Below, in pieces: positions 1-5,319 of a stretch of 7,764 nt of DNA. This DNA comes from an uncultured Solobacterium sp. (GTDB taxonomy: Bacteria; Bacillota_I; Bacilli_A; Erysipelotrichales; Erysipelotrichaceae). The notes beneath the pieces were generated by a model, which worked only from the letters and a program-made list of their open reading frames with translations, was not told where the DNA came from and made no database searches. The number at the start of each line of letters is the position of its first letter. Positions within the stretch are counted from its first letter, which is position 1. The stretch covers positions 1 through 7,764 of the forward strand of contig CALEMV010000294.1 of assembly GCA_937910655.1 (NCBI GenBank), read 5' to 3'. The translations under genes and the position numbers were made by a program.

Positions 1-295
1 CCAAGAACCAGTACAAGTTAAAGAAGTCAAACCATCAAATGATGAACCTATCAATAAAAAGGAAGTAAAGAGGGCGTTATCTCCAGAAGCTCGTCGTCGT
101 GAGATTGCAAAACTAGAGCGCTTGATTACAGAAAAGGAAGCAGAGCTAGAAGAAATGCGAGAGCTTCGCTTTGAACCAGAATATTATCAAGATTATCAAA
201 AGATGAATGACTTAGATCAAGATATCGATGATATTCATAATGAATTAGCACATCTAGAAGAAAGATGGGCATCATTGTTAGAGGAAGTCGCATAA
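1..295 (+). CDS. ABC-F family ATPase, C-terminal fragment
   Basis: Only the last 97 codons are present (complete codons from position 2, stop TAA at 293-295); the start and both ATPase domains lie before the window. The fragment begins with a polar, charged linker (QEPVQVKEVKPSNDEP) and continues into a Glu/Lys/Arg-rich stretch of two predicted coiled-coil helices. These are separated by a turn containing FEPEYYQDYQKM and end in HLEERWASLLEEVA. This linker plus antiparallel coiled coil is the typical C-terminal domain of ABC-F proteins, soluble twin-ATPase proteins that act on the ribosome in translation or antibiotic protection. The assignment rests on this tail alone, with no Walker motifs visible, so the subfamily cannot be given. 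The gene ends two bases before a terminator stem and appears unrelated to the opp genes downstream. Confidence 0.72.
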   Translation, partial: QEPVQVKEVKPSNDEPINKKEVKRALSPEARRREIAKLERLITEKEAELEEMRELRFEPEYYQDYQKMNDLDQDIDDIHNELAHLEERWASLLEEVA

Positions 296-296
296 T

Positions 297-333
297 AAAA
301 AGCCTAGTCACTTCAAAATGACAGGCTTTTATT
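297..333. terminator. Bidirectional terminator between the ABC-F gene and tRNA-Ser
   Basis: The left arm AAAAAGCCT(A)GTCA (297-310) pairs with TGAC-AGGCTTTT (319-330), with one bulged A at 306 and an 8-base loop (311-318). On the + strand the stem ends in TTTTATT and would end the ABC-F transcript. On the minus strand the A-run becomes a T-tract (TTTTTATTAT) just past the tRNA CCA end, so the same hairpin can end the tRNA transcript. Confidence 0.85.
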
Positions 334-334
334 A

Positions 335-423
335 TGGCGGAGAAGAAGGGATTTGAACCCCCGCACGCTTTCACGTCTAGCGGTTTTCGAAACCGCCCCC
401 TTCAGCCTCTTGGGTACTTCTCC
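335..423 (-). tRNA. tRNA-Ser (anticodon CGA)
   Basis: Read on the minus strand, an 89-nt class II tRNA folds completely. The acceptor stem is GGAGAAG/CTTCTCC with discriminator G and an encoded CCA (335-337). The anticodon stem GCGGT/ACCGC encloses the loop TTCGAAA, giving anticodon CGA, which reads the serine codon UCG. A long variable arm (stem ACG/CGT) follows, then a T-arm with loop TTCAAAT whose stem uses two G-U pairs. The long variable arm and G discriminator agree with serine identity. It is transcribed away from oppA from its own extended -10 promoter, with a leader of only about 5 nt, and ends at the hairpin shared with the ABC-F gene. Confidence 0.97.
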
Positions 424-434
424 AGCGCTGAACA

Positions 435-443
435 ATTATATCA
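435..443 (-). promoter_or_regulatory. Extended -10 promoter for tRNA-Ser
   Basis: On the minus strand the sequence reads TGATATAAT, a perfect TATAAT -10 box (435-440) with the TG of an extended -10 element (442-443). No good -35 hexamer lies 16-18 bp upstream, which is common for extended -10 promoters. Transcription would start near 428, about 5 nt before the tRNA 5' end. Confidence 0.75.
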
Positions 444-507
444 TAGAAATATACCAGGATGTAGGTTTAAGGAAGTGAAAGACGAGTAAAGAATTTAGAA
501 AATACAC

Positions 508-529
508 TTTATGAAAATATTTTCATAAA
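508..529. promoter_or_regulatory. 22-bp perfect palindrome, ARG-box-like operator upstream of oppA
   Basis: The arm TTTATGAAAAT (508-518) is followed without a spacer by its exact reverse complement (519-529). The inner 18 bp (510-527) follow the ARG-box pattern WNTGAATWWWWATTCANW except at the fifth base of each TGAAT half, which is A instead of T symmetrically. Its centre is about 90 bp upstream of the predicted oppA start and about 90 bp upstream of the divergent tRNA start. An AT-rich partial copy is centred 30 bp downstream (540-557). It is most likely a protein binding site; ArgR/AhrC is the best candidate because the oppB promoter region carries a consensus copy. It also resembles a CcpA cre site but has TA where cre has the central CG. 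Confidence 0.6.
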
Positions 530-539
530 AGAAAAAATA

Positions 540-557
540 CTAGGAAATATTTTCAAA
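540..557. promoter_or_regulatory. Imperfect second copy of the oppA operator
   Basis: The segment GGAAATATTTTCA (543-555) repeats the core and right half (ATATTTTCA) of the 508-529 palindrome; the left half is degenerate. The centres are 30 bp apart, close to three helical turns, and the copy lies between the palindrome and the -35 box at 573. It could be a weak second site for an oligomeric regulator, but the AT-richness makes a chance match possible. Confidence 0.3.
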
Positions 558-572
558 ATCATTTACAAACTA

Positions 573-601
573 TTGACATCATTTTAGGATTTGCGTAATA
601 T
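573..601 (+). promoter_or_regulatory. Sigma-A promoter of oppA
   Basis: The -35 box TTGACA (573-578, perfect) and the -10 box TAATAT (596-601) are separated by exactly 17 bp. The predicted transcription start is near 608, giving a 5' UTR of about 46 nt that contains the hairpin at 612-633 and the AGGAGG site at 637-642. Confidence 0.85.
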
Positions 602-611
602 TACTGGTATA

Positions 612-633
612 TTAAGAGAGGAAGTTCTCTTAA
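612..633 (+). promoter_or_regulatory. 5'-UTR hairpin just upstream of the oppA ribosome binding site
   Basis: The arms TTAAGAGA (612-619) and TCTCTTAA (626-633) are a perfect 8-bp inverted repeat around a 6-nt loop, GGAAGT. In the predicted mRNA it begins about 5 nt from the 5' end and stops 3 nt before the AGGAGG site (637-642), leaving that site free. A stem at the very 5' end commonly slows mRNA decay, which would suit a receptor made in excess. It could instead be an operator just after the start site. Confidence 0.5.
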
Positions 634-653
634 ATTAGGAGGAAGAGGAATTT

Positions 654-2645
654 ATGAAAAAAGCACTATTGGGTTCTCTTGCCGCTGTTTTAGCTCTTGC
701 AGGTTGCAATGGCAAAGGTGGACAGACAACTGCATCACAATCTGAAGACTTTAGATCCGTCTATTCTTTAGATATGCAGAGCTTAGACTACACAGTTTCC
801 AACAAGGCAGTTGATAACGAAAATACAGCAAACTTTGTTGACGGCTTATTAGAAAATGATAAGTACGGTAACTATGTACCTGCTCTTGCTGAGTCTTATG
901 AATCTAACGATGATAAGACAGAATGGACATTTAAGATTCGTAAGGGTGTTAAATGGGTAACAAATGAAGGCGAAGAATATGCTGAATTAAAGGCACAAGA
1001 CTTCGTTACTGGTCTTCAACACGCTGCAGACTTCAAGTCTGGTACAAAATACTTAGTAGAAGGTCTCATTAAGAACTTCTCTGAATATGAAGCGGGTGAA
1101 GTTACATTCGATAAGGTAGGTGTAGAAGCTGTTGATGATTATACATTGAAGTATACTCTTGAAAAACCAGCATCTTATTTCTACTCTCTAACAACATATG
1201 GTATCTTATTCCCAATCAATGAAGACTTCTTAAATTCAAAGGGTTCCGGATGTAAGTTAGGTTCCCCTGATTTAAATGCATGTGAGTTCGGTATCGTTGA
1301 TCCATCATCTATTCTTTACAATGGTGGTTACATCTTAACAAACAACACAGCTAAGTCTATCGTTGAATTCACAAAGAACCAGAACTACTGGGATGCAGAA
1401 CACGTTTATATCAATAAGGTAACTTATACATATGATGATGGCTCTGATGACCACTCAATCATGAATGGTTTTGAAGCTGGTACATATACATCTGCTTCTA
1501 TCCGTGGTACATGGTCAACTGAAGAATTCAATAAATACATGGATAAGTACAAGGATAACGTTTATATTCCTATGACAGATGGTGGTACATTCTCATTAGC
1601 ATTCAACTATAACCGTCGTTCATTCAATAACACAAATAAGACAACAGATGCTGAAAAGGAAAACACACATAAGGCTATCCTAAATAAGAACTTCCGTCTT
1701 GCTTTACAGGCTGCATTCGACAGAGTAGCTTACTTGAAGCAAAGAGTTGGTGATGAAACAGCTGCTAAGGCTTCATTACGCAATGAATTAGTTCCTACAA
1801 CTTTCGTTCAAATCAATGGCGAAGATTATGGTAAGACAGTTGCTAAGCTTGTTACAGAACAGACAGATGTATTTGGTAATTCATTAGACCTTTCTGAAGG
1901 ACAGGATCCATACTACAACCCAGATAAGGCAAAGGAATTACTTGCTAAGGCTGCTTCTGAAGCTGGATTAACATTACCTGTTTCTCTAGACTTAGTAACA
2001 CTTTCAACAATGTCATTCACAGTTAACCAGGCTAACTCATTGAAGAAGTCTGTAGAAGAAGCTACAAATGGACAAATCTTAATCAATGTAATGCCAATTG
2101 ATAAGGATGCTTACTATGCAGCAACATATCTTGCAAATAATGGTAGTGAATCTGACTGGGATATCTCTACAGCAGTAGGTTGGAACCCAGACTACTTAGA
2201 TCCAAGAAGTTACTTAAATATCTATAGTCCAGTAAATGGTGACCAGTTAACTTCAGTTGGCTTAGATGGAACATCTGATCCAGATAACTTCCAGGAATCT
2301 GATAAGGCTGCTATGGAAGCTGTTGGATTATTCGATTACCAGAAGTTATTAGAAGCAGCTGATGCAATTACTGATGACTTAAATGCTCGTTATGCAGCAT
2401 ATGCTAAGGCTGATGCTTGGCTTATTGAAAATGCGTTTGCTCTCAGTGTACAGTGCACAGCTGTAGCAAACACAGTTACAAGAAGCGTTCCATTCGTAGG
2501 ACCATACTCAATTGCCGGCCAAGGTGGTAGTAAGTTCAAACTAAGACGTGTTCAAAAGGATATTGTTACAAACAAGGACTACTATGAAGCTAAGGAAGCT
2601 TGGTTAGCAGAACGTGCTAAGTCCGCTAAGTCCGCTAGCAAATAA
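654..2645 (+). CDS. oppA: Oligopeptide ABC transporter substrate-binding lipoprotein (AmiA/OppA type)
   Basis: This is the extracellular peptide receptor of the permease encoded downstream. The 663-residue protein starts with a lipoprotein signal peptide: MKK, a hydrophobic stretch to residue 16, then the lipobox LAGC with C18 as the lipidated residue. The rest is a family 5 solute-binding protein (SBP_bac_5). Recognisable stretches are the N-terminal LDMQSLDYTVSN (39-50), KIRKGVKW (94-101), DFVTGLQHAAD (116-126), LYNGGYIL (221-228) and GWNPDYLDPRSYL (509-521). The length is close to streptococcal AmiA (about 660) and longer than classical OppA (about 540). The charged tail DYYEAKEAWLAERAK also recalls AmiA. 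ATG 654 follows AGGAGG (637-642) by 11 nt. Three extra cysteines (C200, C210, C601) lie in the exported part; C200 and C210 could form a disulfide. A terminator follows, so it is probably transcribed largely alone. Peptide specificity cannot be read from the sequence. Confidence 0.93.
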   Translation: MKKALLGSLAAVLALAGCNGKGGQTTASQSEDFRSVYSLDMQSLDYTVSNKAVDNENTANFVDGLLENDKYGNYVPALAESYESNDDKTEWTFKIRKGVKWVTNEGEEYAELKAQDFVTGLQHAADFKSGTKYLVEGLIKNFSEYEAGEVTFDKVGVEAVDDYTLKYTLEKPASYFYSLTTYGILFPINEDFLNSKGSGCKLGSPDLNACEFGIVDPSSILYNGGYILTNNTAKSIVEFTKNQNYWDAEHVYINKVTYTYDDGSDDHSIMNGFEAGTYTSASIRGTWSTEEFNKYMDKYKDNVYIPMTDGGTFSLAFNYNRRSFNNTNKTTDAEKENTHKAILNKNFRLALQAAFDRVAYLKQRVGDETAAKASLRNELVPTTFVQINGEDYGKTVAKLVTEQTDVFGNSLDLSEGQDPYYNPDKAKELLAKAASEAGLTLPVSLDLVTLSTMSFTVNQANSLKKSVEEATNGQILINVMPIDKDAYYAATYLANNGSESDWDISTAVGWNPDYLDPRSYLNIYSPVNGDQLTSVGLDGTSDPDNFQESDKAAMEAVGLFDYQKLLEAADAITDDLNARYAAYAKADAWLIENAFALSVQCTAVANTVTRSVPFVGPYSIAGQGGSKFKLRRVQKDIVTNKDYYEAKEAWLAERAKSAKSASK

Positions 2646-2685
2646 ATCTTAGAATATTTACATTGTAAATTTTCATAAGTAATTT

Positions 2686-2727
2686 AAAAGACAGATATCA
2701 TTCAGCGATGAATCTGTCTTTTCTTTC
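2686..2727 (+). terminator. Intrinsic terminator after oppA
   Basis: AAAAGACAGAT (2686-2696) pairs with ATCTGTCTTTT (2712-2722). A bulged A (2697) leads to four more pairs, TCAT/ATGA, around the loop TCAGCG (2702-2707), and TTTTCTTTCT follows. It lies 40 nt after the oppA stop and more than 170 nt before oppB. It should end most oppA transcripts, with any read-through reaching oppBCDF, which would give more receptor than permease. Confidence 0.9.
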
Positions 2728-2737
2728 TCTTGAGAGA

Positions 2738-2746
2738 TGATATAAA
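2738..2746 (+). promoter_or_regulatory. Possible extended -10 promoter upstream of the ARG box
   Basis: TGATATAAA is an extended -10-like element (TG at 2738-2739, TATAAA at 2741-2746). No convincing -35 is present; the position 17 bp upstream falls in the tail of the oppA terminator. If used, transcription would start near 2753 and run into the 14-bp palindrome and the ARG box, where a bound repressor would block it. This is a tentative call. Confidence 0.25.
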
Positions 2747-2760
2747 TACGCTGTAAGGAG

Positions 2761-2774
2761 TATCTATATAGATA
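2761..2774. repeat. 14-bp perfect palindrome next to the ARG box
   Basis: TATCTATATAGATA is its own reverse complement. It shares two bases with the adjoining ARG-box-like repeat at 2773-2790, with centres 14 bp apart. It could extend the regulatory site or be a chance AT-rich palindrome. Confidence 0.3.
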
Positions 2775-2790
2775 TGAATAAATATTCATA
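2773..2790. promoter_or_regulatory. ARG-box-like operator upstream of oppBCDF
   Basis: TATGAATAAATATTCATA has 8-bp arms (TATGAATA/TATTCATA) around AA. It fits the arginine-repressor ARG-box consensus WNTGAATWWWWATTCANW at all 18 positions. The centre is about 98 bp upstream of the predicted start at 2880, similar to the placement of the 508-529 palindrome before oppA, which has the same outer six bases on each arm. A TTTGAAA half-site follows at 2794-2800; an ARG box placed around it would be centred 21 bp from this one, the usual phasing of paired ARG boxes. The ArgR/AhrC assignment is inference; no argR gene is in the window. Confidence 0.6.
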
Positions 2791-2800
2791 ATATTTGAAA

Positions 2801-2836
2801 ATGAAAATTAACATGAAATTAATTATGAAAAAAATT
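2801..2836 (+). repeat. Three tandem 12-bp direct repeats upstream of the oppB promoter
   Basis: ATGAAAATTAAC (2801-2812), ATGAAATTAATT (2813-2824) and ATGAAAAAAATT (2825-2836) all begin with ATGAAA; the second and third agree at 10 of 12 positions. They lie between the ARG-box-like site and the -35 at 2845. They could bind a regulator that uses direct repeats or act as an AT-rich UP-like element. The region is low in complexity, so chance is not excluded. Confidence 0.35.
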
Positions 2837-2844
2837 ATATTTTA

Positions 2845-2873
2845 GTGAAATACCTAGTCTTATATGGTATTAT
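2845..2873 (+). promoter_or_regulatory. Promoter of oppBCDF
   Basis: The -35-like GTGAAA (2845-2850, 4 of 6 matches to TTGACA) and the -10 TATTAT (2868-2873) are 17 bp apart, with TG at 2865-2866 making an extended -10. The start is predicted near 2880. The short leader begins about 11 nt before the ribosome binding region of oppB. Confidence 0.65.
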
Positions 2874-2890
2874 AACTACTATGAAAAGGT

Positions 2891-2898
2891 AGGGGTGA
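2891..2898 (+). promoter_or_regulatory. Ribosome binding site that decides the oppB start
   Basis: AGGGGTGA ends 5 nt before ATG 2904. The in-frame GTG at 2895, which would add MSY, lies inside this motif and has only AAAAGG (2884-2889) in front of it. The site favours ATG 2904, as does the N-terminus MKRYILGRVIRS, which lines up with streptococcal AmiC (MKKYIFMRVLRS, from memory). Confidence 0.65.
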
Positions 2899-2903
2899 GT
2901 TAT

Positions 2904-4382
2904 ATGAAGCGTTACATTTTAGGCCGTGTAATCAGATCGTTCTTCTCGATTTTTGCGGTTGTTACAATCGCATTGGTTTTGGTCTATACGCTGACACCGC
3001 GCGACAATATCTTTACAACTGATACAACTTACCAGAAGTTGAAGAGCGCGGATGATAAAACAAAATACAAATACAACACCTGGGAGAGCCTAGGTTATCT
3101 ACGTTTTGATGAACAGAAGGACCTATGTGCAAATACAAGTGATTATGATGCGTGTATGGTTACTGGTTCTGATTTATTGAAAGAACAGGTTAAGAAGTAT
3201 GAGTCAGATGGATATACAATTCAAACATATTCAGATGGTAAATATTATGCCTATAAAGATTATTCTGTTCCTGAACTAGTATTCAACTGGTTTAGTAAGT
3301 TAATTGAAGTAGATCATCCATGGAGAATGTACGATGGTCATAACGAAAATATGGAAAGAAAAGTCTATATTGAGAATGACTATAATGGTTTACCTGCAAT
3401 TAAGTGTTCGGGTTGCGAGCATAAGTATCTTGTATACATGGATGGTAGTTTCCCATTTATTCACCAGAATATTGTTGGGTTGAATTTTGGTATTTCTTAT
3501 CCAACATTTAGTGGTGTAGATGTAACTACTGTTATTACACAGACACAGGGTAATGCAAAGAGCCAGGAAGTAACTTTTGAAACAGGAAAGACATCTTCTT
3601 CAGCTGTGAATTTGCATTCATGTACATATAAATATTCAGAATTGTTAGACAGCATTGATAAGGGCAAGTTTAATGACAATTATGCAAACTGTGCGTCTAA
3701 CTTACAAGATCCATCAATGGTAACTACATCAGCGATTCAAGGTTTAATTGCCTTATTGATTACTTATTTATTTGGTATTCCAGCTGGTATGATTATGGCT
3801 GCGAATAAAGGTAAGTGGCAAGATAAGCTTGGTACAGTTTACATCAATATTATGAGTGCAGTTCCATCACTAGCATTTATTTATTTCGTTCGTTCAATTG
3901 GTATGACACTTGGTTTACCAGATAAGTTCCCGGTATATGGTGCGCATGATGTTCGTTCCTATATCATGCCTATCTTAATTCTTGGTTTATTGAGCACAGG
4001 CGGACAGATGTTATGGATTAGACGTTACATGGTTGACCAGTCAAGCTCTGACTACGTTAAGTTTGCACGTGCAAAGGGTCTTTCCAATAGTGAAATTTTC
4101 CGTACACATATTTTACGTAATGCAATTATTCCATTCGTAAATGGTTTCCCATCAGCTGTTATTATGACAATTTCTGGTGCGGTTATTACAGAAACTGTTT
4201 TCGCGATTCCTGGTATGGGTAAGATGTTGCCAGATAGTATTAAGGCATACAATAACCCAATGGTTATTGGTCTAACATTTATTTTCACTGCTGTTTCTAT
4301 TTTTGCCTTGTTATTAGGTGACTTACTCGTTACAGTTGTTGACCCTCGTATTCAGTTACAGGCAAAAGGAGATTCGAGATAA
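2904..4382 (+). CDS. oppB: Oligopeptide ABC transporter permease OppB (AmiC type)
   Basis: This is one of the two membrane subunits of the peptide channel, 492 residues from ATG 2904. The N-terminal transmembrane helix (about 10-30) is followed by a very large outer loop (about 31-272) and then the binding-protein-dependent transport domain with about five helices (273-480). The cytoplasmic EAA loop that contacts an ATPase is DYVKFARAKGLSNSEIFRTHILRNA (383-407, quoted in part: ARAKGLS is the core). The end GMGKMLPDSI...DPRIQL is typical of OppB. Classical OppB is near 310 residues; the extra outer domain and the 492-residue length match AmiC of streptococci (about 498). Its segment HKYLVYMDGSFPFIHQN (173-189) is strongly AmiC-like. 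All six cysteines (75, 84, 168, 171, 240, 263) are in the outer loop. The stop overlaps the oppC start by one base (TAATG). Confidence 0.94.
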   Translation: MKRYILGRVIRSFFSIFAVVTIALVLVYTLTPRDNIFTTDTTYQKLKSADDKTKYKYNTWESLGYLRFDEQKDLCANTSDYDACMVTGSDLLKEQVKKYESDGYTIQTYSDGKYYAYKDYSVPELVFNWFSKLIEVDHPWRMYDGHNENMERKVYIENDYNGLPAIKCSGCEHKYLVYMDGSFPFIHQNIVGLNFGISYPTFSGVDVTTVITQTQGNAKSQEVTFETGKTSSSAVNLHSCTYKYSELLDSIDKGKFNDNYANCASNLQDPSMVTTSAIQGLIALLITYLFGIPAGMIMAANKGKWQDKLGTVYINIMSAVPSLAFIYFVRSIGMTLGLPDKFPVYGAHDVRSYIMPILILGLLSTGGQMLWIRRYMVDQSSSDYVKFARAKGLSNSEIFRTHILRNAIIPFVNGFPSAVIMTISGAVITETVFAIPGMGKMLPDSIKAYNNPMVIGLTFIFTAVSIFALLLGDLLVTVVDPRIQLQAKGDSR

Positions 4383-5308
4383 TGTCAGAAATCAGAGATG
4401 AAAGATTTACTTTTGTCGCATTAGACGACTTTGCATCAGAAAGACTGAATAGTCCTAAATATTCTTATTGGAAGAGTGTATTTAGAAAGTTCTTTAGTAG
4501 TAAGATTGCGATTTTCTTCTTAGTACTAACACTATTAACTTTATTCTTGTCTTATATTTTACCGTTTATTAGTGGATATGATCCAACTGTTCAAACACAT
4601 ATCAATGACTTCTCACGTCGCTTCGTTACACCAAATCTCCAATTCTGGTTTGGTACAAACCAAGTAGGTGATTCACTCTTTGATGTAGTTTGGGCAGGCG
4701 CTAAAACTTCATTAAGTCTTGCAATTATCGCTACATTTATTACAAATGTGATTGGTGTTATTGTAGGTGCGTTCTGGGGTTATTCACGTAAAATGGACGT
4801 TATTATGATTGAAGTTTATAACATCATTGCAAACGTTCCATTTACATTAGTTGTTATTATCTTGTCTTATGTATTAGGACCTGGATTCTGGCAGTTGGTA
4901 TTCTGCTTGTGTATTACTTCATGGTTAGGTATGGCTTATAGTATCCGTATTCAGGTTATGATGATTCGTGACCGTGAGTATAACTTAGCTTCAAGATGCT
5001 TAGGTACACCTACAGCAAAGATTATTCAACATAACGTTTTACCATTTATGATTCCAATTATCGTTACATCTATTTCAAGAGATGTACCAAGCTTTATTTC
5101 ATATGAGGTATTCTTATCTTACTTAGGAATTGGTTTAACTGAGAAAGAAGTTTCCTTGGGTAGACTTATTTCAAGTAACTCAGCATACATGACTTCCGCT
5201 CCATATTTATTCTGGATTCCAGTAGCTGTAGCGGCCGTTATCTCAATTTCACTCTATATTGTCGGACAGACTTTGGCAGATGCATCTGATCCAAAGACAC
5301 ATATGTAA
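4382..5308 (+). CDS. oppC: Oligopeptide ABC transporter permease OppC (AmiD type)
   Basis: This is the second membrane subunit, pairing with OppB to form the channel. The 308 residues have a cytoplasmic N-terminus containing DDFASERLNSPKYSYWKSVFRKF (15-37; key residues DDFASE and SYW), typical of the OppC N-terminal domain. A first helix follows at about 41-63, an outer segment with WFGTNQVGDSLFD (89-101), then a permease domain with about five helices (about 108-296). The EAA loop is REYNLASRCLGTPTAKIIQHN (198-218; core LASRCLGT). The protein ends in the family-typical ADASDPKTHM. The length equals that of streptococcal AmiD (308, from memory). AAAGGAGA at 4365-4372, inside the end of oppB, precedes ATG 4382 by 9 nt. 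The 1-base stop/start overlap with oppB implies translational coupling and equal amounts of the two subunits. Confidence 0.95.
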   Translation: MSEIRDERFTFVALDDFASERLNSPKYSYWKSVFRKFFSSKIAIFFLVLTLLTLFLSYILPFISGYDPTVQTHINDFSRRFVTPNLQFWFGTNQVGDSLFDVVWAGAKTSLSLAIIATFITNVIGVIVGAFWGYSRKMDVIMIEVYNIIANVPFTLVVIILSYVLGPGFWQLVFCLCITSWLGMAYSIRIQVMMIRDREYNLASRCLGTPTAKIIQHNVLPFMIPIIVTSISRDVPSFISYEVFLSYLGIGLTEKEVSLGRLISSNSAYMTSAPYLFWIPVAVAAVISISLYIVGQTLADASDPKTHM

Positions 5309-5319
5309 AGGAGGGTATC

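Noticed and set aside
126..374. Open frame on the minus strand (82 codons)
   Set aside because: It runs through the tRNA-Ser 3' half, the terminator and antisense to the ABC-F coding frame; no ribosome site and no recognisable protein.
508..529. CcpA catabolite (cre) site
   Set aside because: The half-sites TGAAA/TTTCA fit, but the central CG typical of cre is TA; the oppB copy points to an ARG box instead.
2669..2683. CodY box (AATTTTCWGAAAATT) in the oppA 3' region
   Set aside because: Only the left half AATTTTCA matches; the right half diverges and the place is just before the terminator, not at a promoter.
2755..2791. Mini-ORF of five codons (MNKYS) after AAGGAG, as a possible leader peptide
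   Set aside because: The 13-nt spacing is long, the frame is trivially short and coincides with the inverted repeat; no coupled attenuator is visible.
2646..2894. Small peptide pheromone gene next to the peptide importer
   Set aside because: Ami-type importers can take up signalling peptides, but no small frame with a ribosome site and hydrophobic peptide is present in the gaps of this window.
3497..3679. Open frame on the minus strand (60 codons) inside oppB
   Set aside because: Shadow of the clearly coding oppB frame; no ribosome site or family features.
4052..4288. Open frame on the minus strand (78 codons) inside oppB
   Set aside because: It lies antisense to the conserved permease domain of oppB; its hydrophobic look reflects the reverse complement of membrane helices.
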